From: Campylobacteraceae bacterium
GTDB lineage: Bacteria; Campylobacterota; Campylobacteria; Campylobacterales; Campylobacteraceae
Reading direction: 5' to 3'
Length of the DNA stretch: 64,000 nt
Assembly: GCA_031266555.1 (NCBI GenBank)
Contig: JAISAU010000012.1
Coordinates: 62,001-126,000, forward strand
Positions within the stretch are counted from its first letter, which is position 1; every line of letters begins with the position of its first letter. The position numbers were made by a program, and so were the translations under genes. A model generated the notes under the pieces. That model worked only from the letters and a program-made list of their open reading frames with translations, made no database searches and was not told where the DNA came from. Positions 27,865-36,789 of this stretch are shown piece after piece.

Positions 27865-28299
27865 TTACAAGTCCTCCGCTCCAACCGTACTTATACCGCC
27901 TTTTTCAAGTAAAATTGCCGCTTGTCCCAATTTATCATCGTCTATCTTAAAGACAAATATACCGTCGTTTTTCTCATTTACTGTGTATGTGTAGCGTATA
28001 TCAATGCCCGCTTCATTAAATATTTTTACCACTTTATTGAAGCTTCCGACTTGATTTATTATGCGTACTCCTATCACTTTATTTAATTGCGCCATAAAGC
28101 CGTTTTCTATGAGCAGTGTTTTTGCTTTTTCCGTCTCTTTCGTAAGAAGCCTTAAAATGCCAAATTCGCTGCTATCGGACAAAGATATTGATAAAAGCGA
28201 AACATCCTCTTTTTGTAAAAGCGAAGTTATAGAGTAGAGTTCGCCGGCTCGGTTTTCTATAAAAACTGATAATTGCTCAAGGTAGTTTGTTTTATCCAT
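27865..28299 (-). CDS. Tandem ACT-domain protein
   Basis: A 144-residue protein made of two ACT-type folds. The first begins QLSVFIENRAGELYSITSLL and the second VIGVRIINQVGSFNKVVKIF; both have the usual strand-Gly-helix turn that binds amino acids. Stand-alone double-ACT proteins next to phenylacetate-CoA ligase genes are common and are thought to sense an aromatic or branched-chain ligand. Its start overlaps the paaK end by 8 bp, so the two form an operon. Confidence 0.82.
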   Translation of the reverse strand: MDKTNYLEQLSVFIENRAGELYSITSLLQKEDVSLLSISLSDSSEFGILRLLTKETEKAKTLLIENGFMAQLNKVIGVRIINQVGSFNKVVKIFNEAGIDIRYTYTVNEKNDGIFVFKIDDDKLGQAAILLEKGGISTVGAEDL

Positions 28300-29596
28300 T
28301 GTTTTTCCTTTCGTCTATTACATGTACCGATTTTCCTTCGCTTCGCTCTATGGATTTGGGAGCGATAAGTTTTACTTCCACATTGATATATAGATTGTTC
28401 AAAAGCGCTTTGGCTATTTTTGATTTTATGTTTTCCAAACGAGCTATATCGTCTGTCATAATGCTTTCGTCCACTTCTATATCAATCTCAAGTTTATCAA
28501 GGTAGCCTTTTTTCTTGGCTATGATTTGATAATGCAAGGTTATTCCTTCTATTGTTGAGAGTACATGTTCTATTTGGGAAGGAAAGACGTTTACTCCGCC
28601 GATAAGCAGCATATCGTCGCTGCGTCCTATAATGCTCTCTATTCTTGTTGTCGTTCGTCCGCATTTGCACGGGATTTTAGTGATTGAAGTGATATCGCCG
28701 GTTCTATATCGTATAAGCGGCAAAGCTTGTTTTGTTAATGTAGTCACTACAAGTTCTCCCTTCTCCCCTTCAGGTAAAACTTCCAATGTTTCGGGGTCTA
28801 TTATCTCAGGATAAAAGTGGTCTTCTTGAAAATGTAAAAGTTTTGAGTGTTTGCAGTTGCAGGCGACTCCGGGACCTATTATTTCGCTCATACCGTAAAT
28901 CTCGTGATAATCTATCCCCCATACATTGCTTATCTCTTGTTTCATACCGATACTTGTAGGTTCAGCGCCGAAAAATCCCACTTTTAGCTTGAAATCTTTT
29001 TTGATATCATATCCTTCGTTTTTCGCGATTTCCGCTAAATGTAAGGCGAATGACGGCGTTGCCGTAAGTACTGTAGCTCCAAAATCTTTTAGTAATAATA
29101 GTTGTCTTGAAGTAAATCCCGTTGAGCTTGGGATAACCGCCACTTTCATCTTTTCAGCCGCTGAGTGAAATCCGAGACCACCGGTAAAAAGTCCGTATCC
29201 GTGCGAATTTTGCATAATATCTTGCGATGTGACGCCGCCCATGGTAAAAGCTCTCGCCATCACCTCAGCCCAAATATTCATATCGGCTTGCGTATAGCCC
29301 ACAACAGTCGGTTTTCCTGTCGTGCCGCTTGAACTGTGAATCCTTACAATCTCTCCCATAGGTACGGCGAACATTCCGTAAGGATAGTTATCGCGCAAAT
29401 CTTTTTTGCATGTAAACGGTAATTTCTTTAAATCGTCTACCGACTTTATAACATCAGGAGTTATTTTTGCCTCGTCAAACTTTTTTTTATAAAAAGGCAC
29501 GAGATAATAAGCTTTGTTGGCTATCTCACTTAAACGCGTACTTTGTAAAGAGCGCATATCGTCTCTTGAAAGCGTCTCCTCTTTTGACCAAATCAT
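28292..29596 (-). CDS. paaK: Phenylacetate-CoA ligase
   Basis: A 434-residue adenylate-forming enzyme that activates phenylacetate (or another aryl acid) to its CoA thioester with ATP. The AMP-binding P-loop is IHSSSGTTGKPTVVGYT; YHEIYGMSEIIGPG and LIRYRTGDITSI are later adenylation motifs. Length matches the PaaK family. It is followed by a double-ACT gene. A divergent sodium:solute symporter begins ~140 bp upstream, which could supply the carboxylate. No phenylacetate ring-cleavage genes lie in the window, so a role in arylpyruvate or aryl-acid salvage is as likely as full degradation. Confidence 0.9.
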   Translation of the reverse strand: MIWSKEETLSRDDMRSLQSTRLSEIANKAYYLVPFYKKKFDEAKITPDVIKSVDDLKKLPFTCKKDLRDNYPYGMFAVPMGEIVRIHSSSGTTGKPTVVGYTQADMNIWAEVMARAFTMGGVTSQDIMQNSHGYGLFTGGLGFHSAAEKMKVAVIPSSTGFTSRQLLLLKDFGATVLTATPSFALHLAEIAKNEGYDIKKDFKLKVGFFGAEPTSIGMKQEISNVWGIDYHEIYGMSEIIGPGVACNCKHSKLLHFQEDHFYPEIIDPETLEVLPEGEKGELVVTTLTKQALPLIRYRTGDITSITKIPCKCGRTTTRIESIIGRSDDMLLIGGVNVFPSQIEHVLSTIEGITLHYQIIAKKKGYLDKLEIDIEVDESIMTDDIARLENIKSKIAKALLNNLYINVEVKLIAPKSIERSEGKSVHVIDERKNNG

Positions 29597-29736
29597 AATA
29601 ATCCTTGATTAAAAATAATGCAAAGATAGATTTTAGCGTATTTAGGCTAAAATCATATTTTTTTATCAAATATTAAAGAGAATTTTTATCATTTTTTAGC
29701 GACAATTTAATTTTATATCAAATAAAGTAAAGGCGA

Positions 29737-29910
29737 ATGATGGATAATTTTGATTTTGGCGTCAGCCTATCTTTGTATTTATCTGTTGCGAGTTTGATTT
29801 TATGCATTGCTTACGGGCTTTTTTATTGGAATAAAGACGCTGATGAAAAAGAGATAAAAGGTACGAAACAGTGGGAAAAAGACGAACAAAAGATAAATGA
29901 GGAGCTGTAA
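29737..29910 (+). CDS. Small membrane accessory protein of the solute symporter
   Basis: A 57-residue frame starting MMDNFDFGVSLSLYLSVA. It has one hydrophobic segment (~9-29, running to AYGLFYWNKDAD) and a charged C-terminal tail rich in Lys/Glu. AAAGGCG precedes the start. Its stop TAA is immediately followed by the GTG start of the symporter, so the two are translationally coupled. The layout matches the small accessory subunits seen next to some sodium:solute symporters. Function is inferred from context. Confidence 0.75.
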   Translation: MMDNFDFGVSLSLYLSVASLILCIAYGLFYWNKDADEKEIKGTKQWEKDEQKINEEL

Positions 29911-31542
29911 GTGGGCGTTTTAGAGAATATATTTATCATAGTCTATTTAGCGGTTATCGGCTATCTTGGATTTGTCGGTTATAAGCAGACGAAAACTTCC
30001 ACAGATTATCTTTTGGCGGGACGCAATACGCATCCTGTCGTTATGTCGTTAAGTTACGGCGCGACGTTTATCTCAACTTCGGCGATTGTAGGTTTTAGCG
30101 GCGTGGCGGCGTGGCTTGGCAGTTCGCTTATTTGGCTCGCGTTCGCTAATCTTTTCGTTGGAATTTTCATAGCTTTTGTGTTGTTTGGAGACAGAACGCG
30201 CAAAATGGGTATCAAACTCGGCGCTCACACATTTCCGGAATTTTTGGGCAAAAGGTTTAATTCAAAATTTATTCAAATATTCGGAGGTTTAATAATAGCT
30301 ATTTTTATGCCGCTTTACGCCTCCGCTGTGCTTATTGGCGGAACGCATTTTATAGCTTCGTATTTTGGCGCGGATTATCATCTCTCGCTTTTAGTTTTTT
30401 CAATAATTATAACCGGATACGTAATAGTCGGCGGCTTAAAAGGCGTTATGCTAACAGACGCTTTGCAAGGAGCTATTATGTTTATCGCCATAATAATTTT
30501 GGTGATATTCGCGTTTGACGCCATAGGCGGCTTTAACGCGTCTTTAAGTAAATTTGACGAAGTTTGGCAATCTACAGTCGGACCGCTTGAGAGCGTTCAA
30601 CTTGGAGATTTGCAGCCAGGTTCTGCTAATTTTTTGGTAAAGGTTTCAACTATTTGGGGGTTTGAAGGTTGGAATAAAATGCCTGTATTTTTCAGCGAAG
30701 GATGGCTTTTTATCGTAACGTCATTGATTTTAGGCGTTGGAATCGGCGTTTTGGCTCAACCGCAGCTTGTTGTAAGATTTATGACGGTTAAAAGTAAGCA
30801 AGAACTGAACAGAGGCGTTTTAATAGGCGGTATATTTATATTTGGCGTTATGGGAATAATTTATCTTATAGGCGCGTTAACAAACGTGTGGTTTTACGAG
30901 TACAACGACGGTAAAAACGCTCTGCAAAGCGCTGGGGGCGTAGAACAAGTAATGCCGCTTTTTATTACTATGGCAATGCCCAAATGGTTTTCATTTGTAT
31001 TTTTATTCGCTCTCATTTCAGCCGCTATGAGTACGCTCTCTTCGCAGTTTCATACAATGGGAACTGCCATAGGGCGAGATATTTATGAGCAAGTTTTCAA
31101 AAGCAATAAAAACTCCATGTTTATCACAAGAATAGGCGTTGTGGTCATGATACTTTTTTCTGTAGTTTTATCTTATATTTTTGACAAACAGCCGGCTATT
31201 ATAGCGCGAAGCACGGCTATATTTTTCGCTCTTTGCGCGAGCGTATTTTTACCGTCGTATATCGGCGCTATATTTTGGCGCAAAATTACAAAAGCGGGAG
31301 CTATAGCTTCTATGTTTGTAGGATTTATAACTTCAAGCTTCTGGCTTTTGTTTGTGCATTTTCAAGAGGCAAAAGCTCTTGGATTTTGTAAAGCTATATT
31401 TGGAGCGGACTCAATTTTTAGCGGTAAAATCATCTTTGTGGACGCTATGATTTTCGCTTTGCCGCTGTCCGCTTTGACTGTAATTATTGTTTCGCTTTTT
31501 ACAAAAGGTTCTGAAAATTTAGCGAAAAAAAGTTTCGGATAG
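29911..31542 (+). CDS. Sodium:solute symporter (SSS family)
   Basis: A 543-residue membrane protein with about 13 hydrophobic segments. Family features include TDYLLAGRNTHPV near the N-terminus, SYGATFISTSAIVGFSG, GGLKGVMLTDALQG and LISAAMSTLSSQFHTMG. It should couple sodium influx to uptake of an organic solute; acetate, proline, pantothenate or an aromatic acid are possible. The adjacent paaK hints at an aryl acid, which is inference. The start is GTG directly after the small accessory gene. A TACATGTA-based inverted repeat separates it from the convergent histidine kinase. Confidence 0.88.
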   Translation: MGVLENIFIIVYLAVIGYLGFVGYKQTKTSTDYLLAGRNTHPVVMSLSYGATFISTSAIVGFSGVAAWLGSSLIWLAFANLFVGIFIAFVLFGDRTRKMGIKLGAHTFPEFLGKRFNSKFIQIFGGLIIAIFMPLYASAVLIGGTHFIASYFGADYHLSLLVFSIIITGYVIVGGLKGVMLTDALQGAIMFIAIIILVIFAFDAIGGFNASLSKFDEVWQSTVGPLESVQLGDLQPGSANFLVKVSTIWGFEGWNKMPVFFSEGWLFIVTSLILGVGIGVLAQPQLVVRFMTVKSKQELNRGVLIGGIFIFGVMGIIYLIGALTNVWFYEYNDGKNALQSAGGVEQVMPLFITMAMPKWFSFVFLFALISAAMSTLSSQFHTMGTAIGRDIYEQVFKSNKNSMFITRIGVVVMILFSVVLSYIFDKQPAIIARSTAIFFALCASVFLPSYIGAIFWRKITKAGAIASMFVGFITSSFWLLFVHFQEAKALGFCKAIFGADSIFSGKIIFVDAMIFALPLSALTVIIVSLFTKGSENLAKKSFG

Positions 31543-31585
31543 GTCTACATGTAAGAAGCGAATAATAATGTTTTTACATGTAGAC
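31543..31585. terminator. Inverted repeat built from two TACATGTA palindromes
   Basis: GTCTACATGTAA (31543-31554) and TTACATGTAGAC (31574-31585) form a perfect 12-bp stem with a 19-base loop between two convergent genes. It may serve as a bidirectional terminator; no T-run follows directly. The left arm begins at the symporter stop. Confidence 0.55.
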
Positions 31586-31591
31586 GCTATA

Positions 31592-32821
31592 CTAAAACTT
31601 TAATACAAATACGCTTTTATCATCTTCATACATGTAGTCGGTTTTAATATCGTGAATATCAAAAATATTCAGCGATATAAAAAGTCCAAATCCAAATCCA
31701 CGCGACTCTTTTTGTTTTTTACCTTGCATAAAAAACGGTTTTTTATACTCTTCGAGCGAAAACTCCAGAGGTTTTCCAATATTTGATATAGTTATCTCTT
31801 TTTCTTTTACGATTATGTAAGCTTTTTTGTCGGCACTGTACAAAAGAGCGTTATCTAAAAGATTTTTTATAGCGGTCGCCAATAAATCAAAATCGGCGTG
31901 AATTCTTTGTTCGTCAACTCTTACATGTACGCTTTGCGCGTTTTCGCCTAAAATATCAAGCGCATAATCTATAATATCTCTTAAAAAATAGTCGCTTTTA
32001 TCAAGTTTTAACTCTCCCGTGCCAAGCTGTTCGATGCGTGTAAACTCATTAAGAAGATTTTCTTGCCTTATGAAAGCTTTACTCAAAATTTTATGATAAG
32101 GACTAGTGGAGTCAAGCATTTCTAAAGAGAGTTTACCTCTCATTATCGGAGTTTTAAACTCATGCATTATATTTCTTAAAAATAGTTGCCTCGCCTCTCT
32201 TAAAGAGCGTATTTTTTTGACGGCGGCGTCAAATTCATTAGCTACCTCGGCTATCTCGTCATTGCCTTTAATTTTACAATCAATATCATCATTGCCCTCA
32301 GAAAACTCTTTTATGCGTTCTCTTAAAACGCGAAGCGGTTTTATACTTTTTAATATAGCAAAATACAGTAAAAACAGTAGCGTCGTCATTAATATAAAAA
32401 GAGTGTAAGCTAAAATGTTATTTTGCTCAAACGTGCTGATCTTGAAAATTTCGGGATTATTGTCTATATATATAAGCGCGTAAAAGTTTGATCTGTATTC
32501 GATAACGTCCGGTTTTAAAAGAGCGGTTGGAAATTTTGTCTTTTCATCGTGTTTGTGCATATGTTTTTTATATTGTCTTAAGACGTTTTCCGTCGCTTCT
32601 TTATCTTCAATTCGCTCAAATCCGTTGTTTTTTAAATCCTCCAAATCAAGTTTTTTTGTTATAGTGTCGTACGCGCTTGAAATAGACGCGTATACAAACC
32701 GCCTTACTTGTTTATCCGCGTCAAACTCTTTTTTGAAAAACACAAATGACGTAATAAGGATAACGCCTATCATGGCGAAAGAAAAAAGTAGCGAAATTTT
32801 AGTTTTTAATGAAATTCTCAT
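31592..32821 (-). CDS. Sensor histidine kinase (ArsS-like)
   Basis: A 409-residue membrane sensor kinase. Two transmembrane segments (~8-30 and ~133-155) flank a periplasmic domain of ~100 residues. A HAMP-like linker (LRERIKEFSEGNDDIDCK) and the H-box FLRNIMHEFKTPIMRGKLSLEML follow. The ATPase has the N-box (AIKNLLDNALLY) and a G2-like RGFGFGLFIS. The layout fits the ArsS/CosS-type kinases of Campylobacterota; the signal is unknown. Its ATG overlaps the regulator stop by 4 bp. Confidence 0.85.
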   Translation of the reverse strand: MRISLKTKISLLFSFAMIGVILITSFVFFKKEFDADKQVRRFVYASISSAYDTITKKLDLEDLKNNGFERIEDKEATENVLRQYKKHMHKHDEKTKFPTALLKPDVIEYRSNFYALIYIDNNPEIFKISTFEQNNILAYTLFILMTTLLFLLYFAILKSIKPLRVLRERIKEFSEGNDDIDCKIKGNDEIAEVANEFDAAVKKIRSLREARQLFLRNIMHEFKTPIMRGKLSLEMLDSTSPYHKILSKAFIRQENLLNEFTRIEQLGTGELKLDKSDYFLRDIIDYALDILGENAQSVHVRVDEQRIHADFDLLATAIKNLLDNALLYSADKKAYIIVKEKEITISNIGKPLEFSLEEYKKPFFMQGKKQKESRGFGFGLFISLNIFDIHDIKTDYMYEDDKSVFVLKF

Positions 32822-33495
32822 GTGTTCAGTCTGTAGCCTATGCCTCTTATAGAGTGTAAAAATTGCGGATTTTTAGAGTTATCGTTTAATTTTGACCTGA
32901 TTCTGCTGATAAGCACGTCAAGACTTCTGCTCTCGTTTTCATCCCCTAAAGACGGCGCTAAACGTATCAAATCTCTCCTTGAAACCACGCAACCAACACG
33001 CTCGATTAGCGTAGATAATACTTCGTATTCGGCTTGCGTGAGTTTTAGGATTTCACCCTTAAAGACTATGGTTCTGGCGTCCTCGTTTAAAATAAAACTG
33101 CTCTCTTTCTCGGTTGTTTTGTAACTTGTTTTATAGCGTCTGATAATGCTCATGATTCTGGCATACAACTCTTTTGGCTCATACGGTTTTGGCAAATAGT
33201 CGTCAGCTCCCAAATCAAGACCTATTATTTTATCCTCAACGTCGCTTCTCGCGGACGAGATGATGATAGGTATATCGCTTCTTTCTCGCACCTCTTTACA
33301 AATATCGAGTCCGTCAAGTCCGGGAAGCGACAAATCAAGTATCAAAAGATCATATTTGTGAATATTTAGCGCGCTTATTCCTAAAAACGGGTCTGCGTAA
33401 TTTGTAACGTCAAGATTATATTGTTTTAGAAAATTACTAAGAAGATACGCCAACTCCTCGTCATCCTCAATCATTATAATAGATAGATTTTCCAT
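32818..33495 (-). CDS. OmpR-family response regulator (ArsR-like)
   Basis: A 225-residue two-domain regulator. The receiver has MIEDDEEL (acidic pair), phosphoacceptor Asp in LLILDLSLPGLDGLD and Lys in DYLPKPYEPKEL. The winged-helix C-terminal domain has LTQAEYEVLSTLIERVGCVVSRRDLI and RSLDVLISRIRSKL, ending IRGIGYRL. It is encoded with the kinase at 31.6 kb. It resembles ArsR-type acid or metabolite-responsive regulators of Campylobacterota; targets are unknown. Confidence 0.88.
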   Translation of the reverse strand: MENLSIIMIEDDEELAYLLSNFLKQYNLDVTNYADPFLGISALNIHKYDLLILDLSLPGLDGLDICKEVRERSDIPIIISSARSDVEDKIIGLDLGADDYLPKPYEPKELYARIMSIIRRYKTSYKTTEKESSFILNEDARTIVFKGEILKLTQAEYEVLSTLIERVGCVVSRRDLIRLAPSLGDENESRSLDVLISRIRSKLNDNSKNPQFLHSIRGIGYRLNT

Positions 33496-33578
33496 AAAAA
33501 TCCCTTTTTTGAAAACAATAGCAAATATGATACATCAAAAAACAATAACGCTATGTTAATGCGGCACTTTTATAAAAA

Positions 33579-34088
33579 TCAAATAAGCTCGTTTTTTATA
33601 AAATCACAACTCCCAAATCCGCTTAAAATATTTATATGTCCGGCATTTCGCAAAATAGTATGTTTTGCTTTTAATAATAAAGATAGTTTCAAAGCCTCGT
33701 CGTTCGAGAGATATTTGTCGTTGTCGGAAGTTATCAAAAAACATTGTTGCGCCGCGTTTATAAATTTTGTCAAAGGGTAAAAACTTTTTAGTTCTTTTAT
33801 CGGTTTCCAAGGACTTGGCGGAGCTACTAAAAAAAGTTTCTCGCTTATTTTTTCAACGCGAAGATACGCTATACAGCCGATAGAGTGACAAATGACGATA
33901 TCTGGTTTTAGAGTATTGTGAATTCGCGTTATAGCTTCTTTCCACTCCTCAAAAACAGGCGTATCTCTATTTGGCAAAGAAGGAAATGCCACTATATAGT
34001 TTTCAAGAACCAATTCTTGAGCTAGTTTTGCCTGCCAATGTGGAAAATCGCTGCCGCCCCAACCGTGAATTATCAAAACTTTTTTCAT
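33579..34088 (-). CDS. Small alpha/beta-hydrolase, RBBP9/YdeN family
   Basis: A 169-residue serine hydrolase of the RBBP9/YdeN type. It opens with VLIIHGWGGSDFPHWQAKL, the nucleophile elbow is ICHSIGC, the Asp lies in TSDNDKYLS and the catalytic His in NAGHIN. No signal peptide, so it acts in the cytoplasm; substrate unknown. It starts 4 bp after the DsbC-like gene ends, which suggests co-transcription. Confidence 0.82.
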   Translation of the reverse strand: MKKVLIIHGWGGSDFPHWQAKLAQELVLENYIVAFPSLPNRDTPVFEEWKEAITRIHNTLKPDIVICHSIGCIAYLRVEKISEKLFLVAPPSPWKPIKELKSFYPLTKFINAAQQCFLITSDNDKYLSNDEALKLSLLLKAKHTILRNAGHINILSGFGSCDFIKNELI

Positions 34089-34092
34089 AACG

Positions 34093-34833
34093 TTATCTAT
34101 TTAAAAGTTTTTCTTCCTCAATAATCAAAGGAGTGCTTTCAAGTCCTAACCTCAAATATTTTTGACGCAATTCATCCATATTTTTGATTTTATTTTCGCT
34201 CACTTTTTGTGTTATGAGAGCGTTTTCATCATAGTATTTTTTCAGCACGTCTATTTTTTGTTTATCGGTTTTAGCTTTTGCCGTCTCTTCATAAATTAAC
34301 GCGCTTTTTTCTAATGCGCTTAATTCGCGAAACGACGTTAAGATAATTTTAACGCTATTTGTTTTAAGTCTATTTTCTATATTTGCAAGCTCTTGACGGC
34401 AATACGGACATTCCGGGTCGGATAAAATAATGAGAGCCGGTTTTTTATTATCTCCTAAAGAGATGATATTATTTTTTGTCTCGTTTTTATAGACTTTGGC
34501 TAAATCGTCAAACAAAAGTTCGTCGTCTATTTTTTGTCTTAGAGAGACGTTGTTTTTGACGTCTACGGCTTCAGGGAAAATAAAGTCGCCTTTTATTAAA
34601 ATATTCAGCTTTTGAGAGTTATGGTTATTATGATTTTCTTTTTCGTACGGTTGCGAAATCTCTATCAGAGCAAATTCAAAGTCGGGATAATCGGGAACTT
34701 TCCCGCGATTTTTAATAGTTATATTAAAATCTCGAAGTCCTTCTTGAGATTTAAAGTGATTTACGATCTGCTCGTTTGATATCGCTTGTAAAAAACCTAA
34801 AAATATAACACTAAAGATTAAAATTTTTCGCAT
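34093..34833 (-). CDS. Periplasmic thioredoxin-fold protein, DsbC/G-like
   Basis: A 246-residue exported protein with an N-terminal signal (MRKILIFSVIFLGFLQAIS). A ~100-residue N-terminal region is followed by a thioredoxin fold with active site CPYC in LSDPECPYCRQEL and cis-Pro in ESTPLIIEE. This layout resembles DsbC/DsbG disulfide isomerases. It carries DFNIT (35-39), a PglB sequon. The gap to the divergent 35-kb genes holds AT-rich possible promoters. Confidence 0.8.
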   Translation of the reverse strand: MRKILIFSVIFLGFLQAISNEQIVNHFKSQEGLRDFNITIKNRGKVPDYPDFEFALIEISQPYEKENHNNHNSQKLNILIKGDFIFPEAVDVKNNVSLRQKIDDELLFDDLAKVYKNETKNNIISLGDNKKPALIILSDPECPYCRQELANIENRLKTNSVKIILTSFRELSALEKSALIYEETAKAKTDKQKIDVLKKYYDENALITQKVSENKIKNMDELRQKYLRLGLESTPLIIEEEKLLNR

Positions 34834-34900
34834 ATTAAGCCCTTAACTTATAAAATGTATCATTATACAGTATTTTGAAACTATGGCAAAGGTTTATGCT

Positions 34901-35107
34901 ATGAATGATAAAAAGGCGCTGCTATTAGAGATAGCTTCCTTGATTGAGACAGATATGAACGGCGATACGCTTGATTTGAACATTATGGAGTATATGAGCT
35001 TTGAGGAGCTTGCGTCTATAGCGGATAATTTAAAAAAGAGAAAAGAAAATAGAAAAGAAGAGCAAAAAAAGTGGTACGACGAATGGGTGGAAAAATGCGG
35101 AGTTTGA
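34901..35107 (+). CDS. Small conserved-looking cytoplasmic protein
   Basis: A 68-residue acidic and basic helical protein, beginning MNDKKALLLEIASLIETDM and ending in a Lys/Glu-rich tail with WYDEW. I chose the ATG at 34901, preceded by AAAGG; an ATG at 34883 adds six residues and has no ribosome binding site. Small proteins of this sort sit next to the metallo-hydrolase gene, 26 bp downstream. Function unknown. Confidence 0.65.
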   Translation: MNDKKALLLEIASLIETDMNGDTLDLNIMEYMSFEELASIADNLKKRKENRKEEQKKWYDEWVEKCGV

Positions 35108-35133
35108 ATACTATTTTTTAAAAAGGTTGCGAT

Positions 35134-35871
35134 TTGAAATTAAAATTTATAGGAACAAGCGATACGGCGGGAATTCCCGTCTATAGTTGCAATTGCGCGG
35201 CATGCCAGTTTTACAGAAAAGAAAAAAGGTTTAATTCGCCCACTTGCGCGTATATTGAGCTTGACAACGGAGTTATTTTTATAGACAGCGGAAGCGACGA
35301 GTTTATCAAAATACGAGAAAGTAAAAAACAGTTCGCGCAGTTTATAACTCATTTTCACGGCGATCACGCTTACGGACTTTTGAGGTTGCGCCATAGCGCC
35401 GAGGATATACCGTGCTATCATCCCAAAGATGATAAAGGTTTTGCCGATGTTTTAGAGCGTCCGCATGGATTTAAATTTTGCGAAAACAGACCTTTTGAGT
35501 CTTTACATGTAAGAGGCTTGGAATTTACGCCCATACCGCTTATTCATTCTCGTTCCACACACGGCTATATGATAAAATCACAAAATAAAAAAATAGCTTA
35601 TCTTACGGATTGTTCCGCGCTGCCTGAGGAAAGTCTTAAGTTTTTGCAAAAACAGAACCTAAACGCTGTGTTTATAGACGCGAGTTACGATACGGATTAT
35701 AATGAGGGTAAACATTTGGATTTTAAAAAAGCTATAGAGATTATAGATATGATTGGAAGCGGTGAGGGTTTTTTAATCCATCAAAGTCACTATAGCCTCT
35801 CTTATGTAATGAATAATAAATTGAGGTTAAAATACCGGTACATCAGCGAGGGTTTTGAGTACGAAATTTAA
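35134..35871 (+). CDS. Metallo-beta-lactamase fold hydrolase, PhnP-like
   Basis: A 245-residue MBL-fold protein. It opens FIGTSDTAGIPVYSC and has a structural zinc-like Cys set (CNCAAC), as in PhnP phosphoribosyl cyclic phosphodiesterase. The catalytic motif is THFHGDHAYGL, followed by IPLIHSRSTHGY, LTDCSALPEE and IHQSHYS for the remaining metal ligands. The start is TTG. No phn genes are nearby, so it may act on another cyclic phosphodiester. Confidence 0.82.
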   Translation: MKLKFIGTSDTAGIPVYSCNCAACQFYRKEKRFNSPTCAYIELDNGVIFIDSGSDEFIKIRESKKQFAQFITHFHGDHAYGLLRLRHSAEDIPCYHPKDDKGFADVLERPHGFKFCENRPFESLHVRGLEFTPIPLIHSRSTHGYMIKSQNKKIAYLTDCSALPEESLKFLQKQNLNAVFIDASYDTDYNEGKHLDFKKAIEIIDMIGSGEGFLIHQSHYSLSYVMNNKLRLKYRYISEGFEYEI

Positions 35872-35917
35872 CCGCAAAATCTACTCTTTTTAAAGAAACT
35901 ATTAATAATTTTTAGAG

Positions 35918-35958
35918 TAAAATCTCATGCAAAACTTATCAATAAAAATGAGATTTTA
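35918..35958. repeat. 11-bp inverted repeat downstream of the PhnP-like gene
   Basis: TAAAATCTCAT (35918-35928) and ATGAGATTTTA (35948-35958) pair perfectly around a 19-base loop, 47 bp after the stop. It is a possible terminator or transcript-end hairpin. Confidence 0.5.
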
Positions 35959-36123
35959 TGTTTAATGTTGCTTCAAGTTTTATTTCTATATTAAGTTATA
36001 AAAGACTACATGTACAGCGTAATTTTCTATTGCTAATTTCCAAAATCTCAAAACTTATATTTAATCCTACATGTTCAAAACGGCTTATGCCGAATATGAA
36101 AAATTCTCTCACAAGGAGCTAAA

Positions 36124-36789
36124 ATGAGAAAAGTGTTTAAACTGTTTACGGCGGTTTTAGTTTTAGGGTTTATGGTCGGCTGCGGCGGAGGCGGCAGTTC
36201 TTCAAGTGGTGACAATAGCAAACCATCTTTATCAATTTCTTTTGCAGATGTGGATAATGCATTTGTTCCATTTCCAGATGTATCACCTATTGGTATTAGT
36301 ATTGTAGAAAAAGATAAGATTTATAATGCTACACAAGATGCTATTGATGATTTTACTGCATCAGTTATTATAGCAGGTGGATATACTCCTAGTGGTTCGT
36401 GGTATGCAACAACTGATAGTGTGTCAAATATAATTTATGGTGCTAAAACCGATAATAGTACTGCTATAGGTACTATCCAAACGGCAATTTTAAGTTATTC
36501 AAACTTCACTGGTTTAACCGATGCTGTTTTTGAGAGTGAATTTGATGAGTTTAATGCAATAGATGCAAATATTGTGTCAGCATTTATTGAAACTACATAT
36601 GACGACAATATATCAACACAATATACGGCATATGCTCTTAGCTTATATTCACAAAAGTTTGATTGTACTAAAGGTCTGGATACTAACAATAAATATGTAT
36701 GCACAAAGCCAAGCTCAGATGGATTATTTTTATATGTTTGGATAGAGAAAGATGATTTTTCATATCAATATCTTGTAAGAGCTATATAA
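36124..36789 (+). CDS. Putative surface lipoprotein with Gly/Ser linker
   Basis: A 221-residue predicted lipoprotein: the signal ends in GFMVGC (Cys20), followed by GGGGSSSSGD. The mature part is Thr/Ser/Asp-rich, with two Cys near the C-terminus (FDCTKG and KYVCTK). DDNIS (160-164) is a PglB-type sequon. CACAAGGAG precedes the start, as for the lipoprotein at 27 kb, and the two share layout though not clear sequence. A decayed copy of its 3' end lies 250 bp downstream. Confidence 0.7.
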   Translation: MRKVFKLFTAVLVLGFMVGCGGGGSSSSGDNSKPSLSISFADVDNAFVPFPDVSPIGISIVEKDKIYNATQDAIDDFTASVIIAGGYTPSGSWYATTDSVSNIIYGAKTDNSTAIGTIQTAILSYSNFTGLTDAVFESEFDEFNAIDANIVSAFIETTYDDNISTQYTAYALSLYSQKFDCTKGLDTNNKYVCTKPSSDGLFLYVWIEKDDFSYQYLVRAI

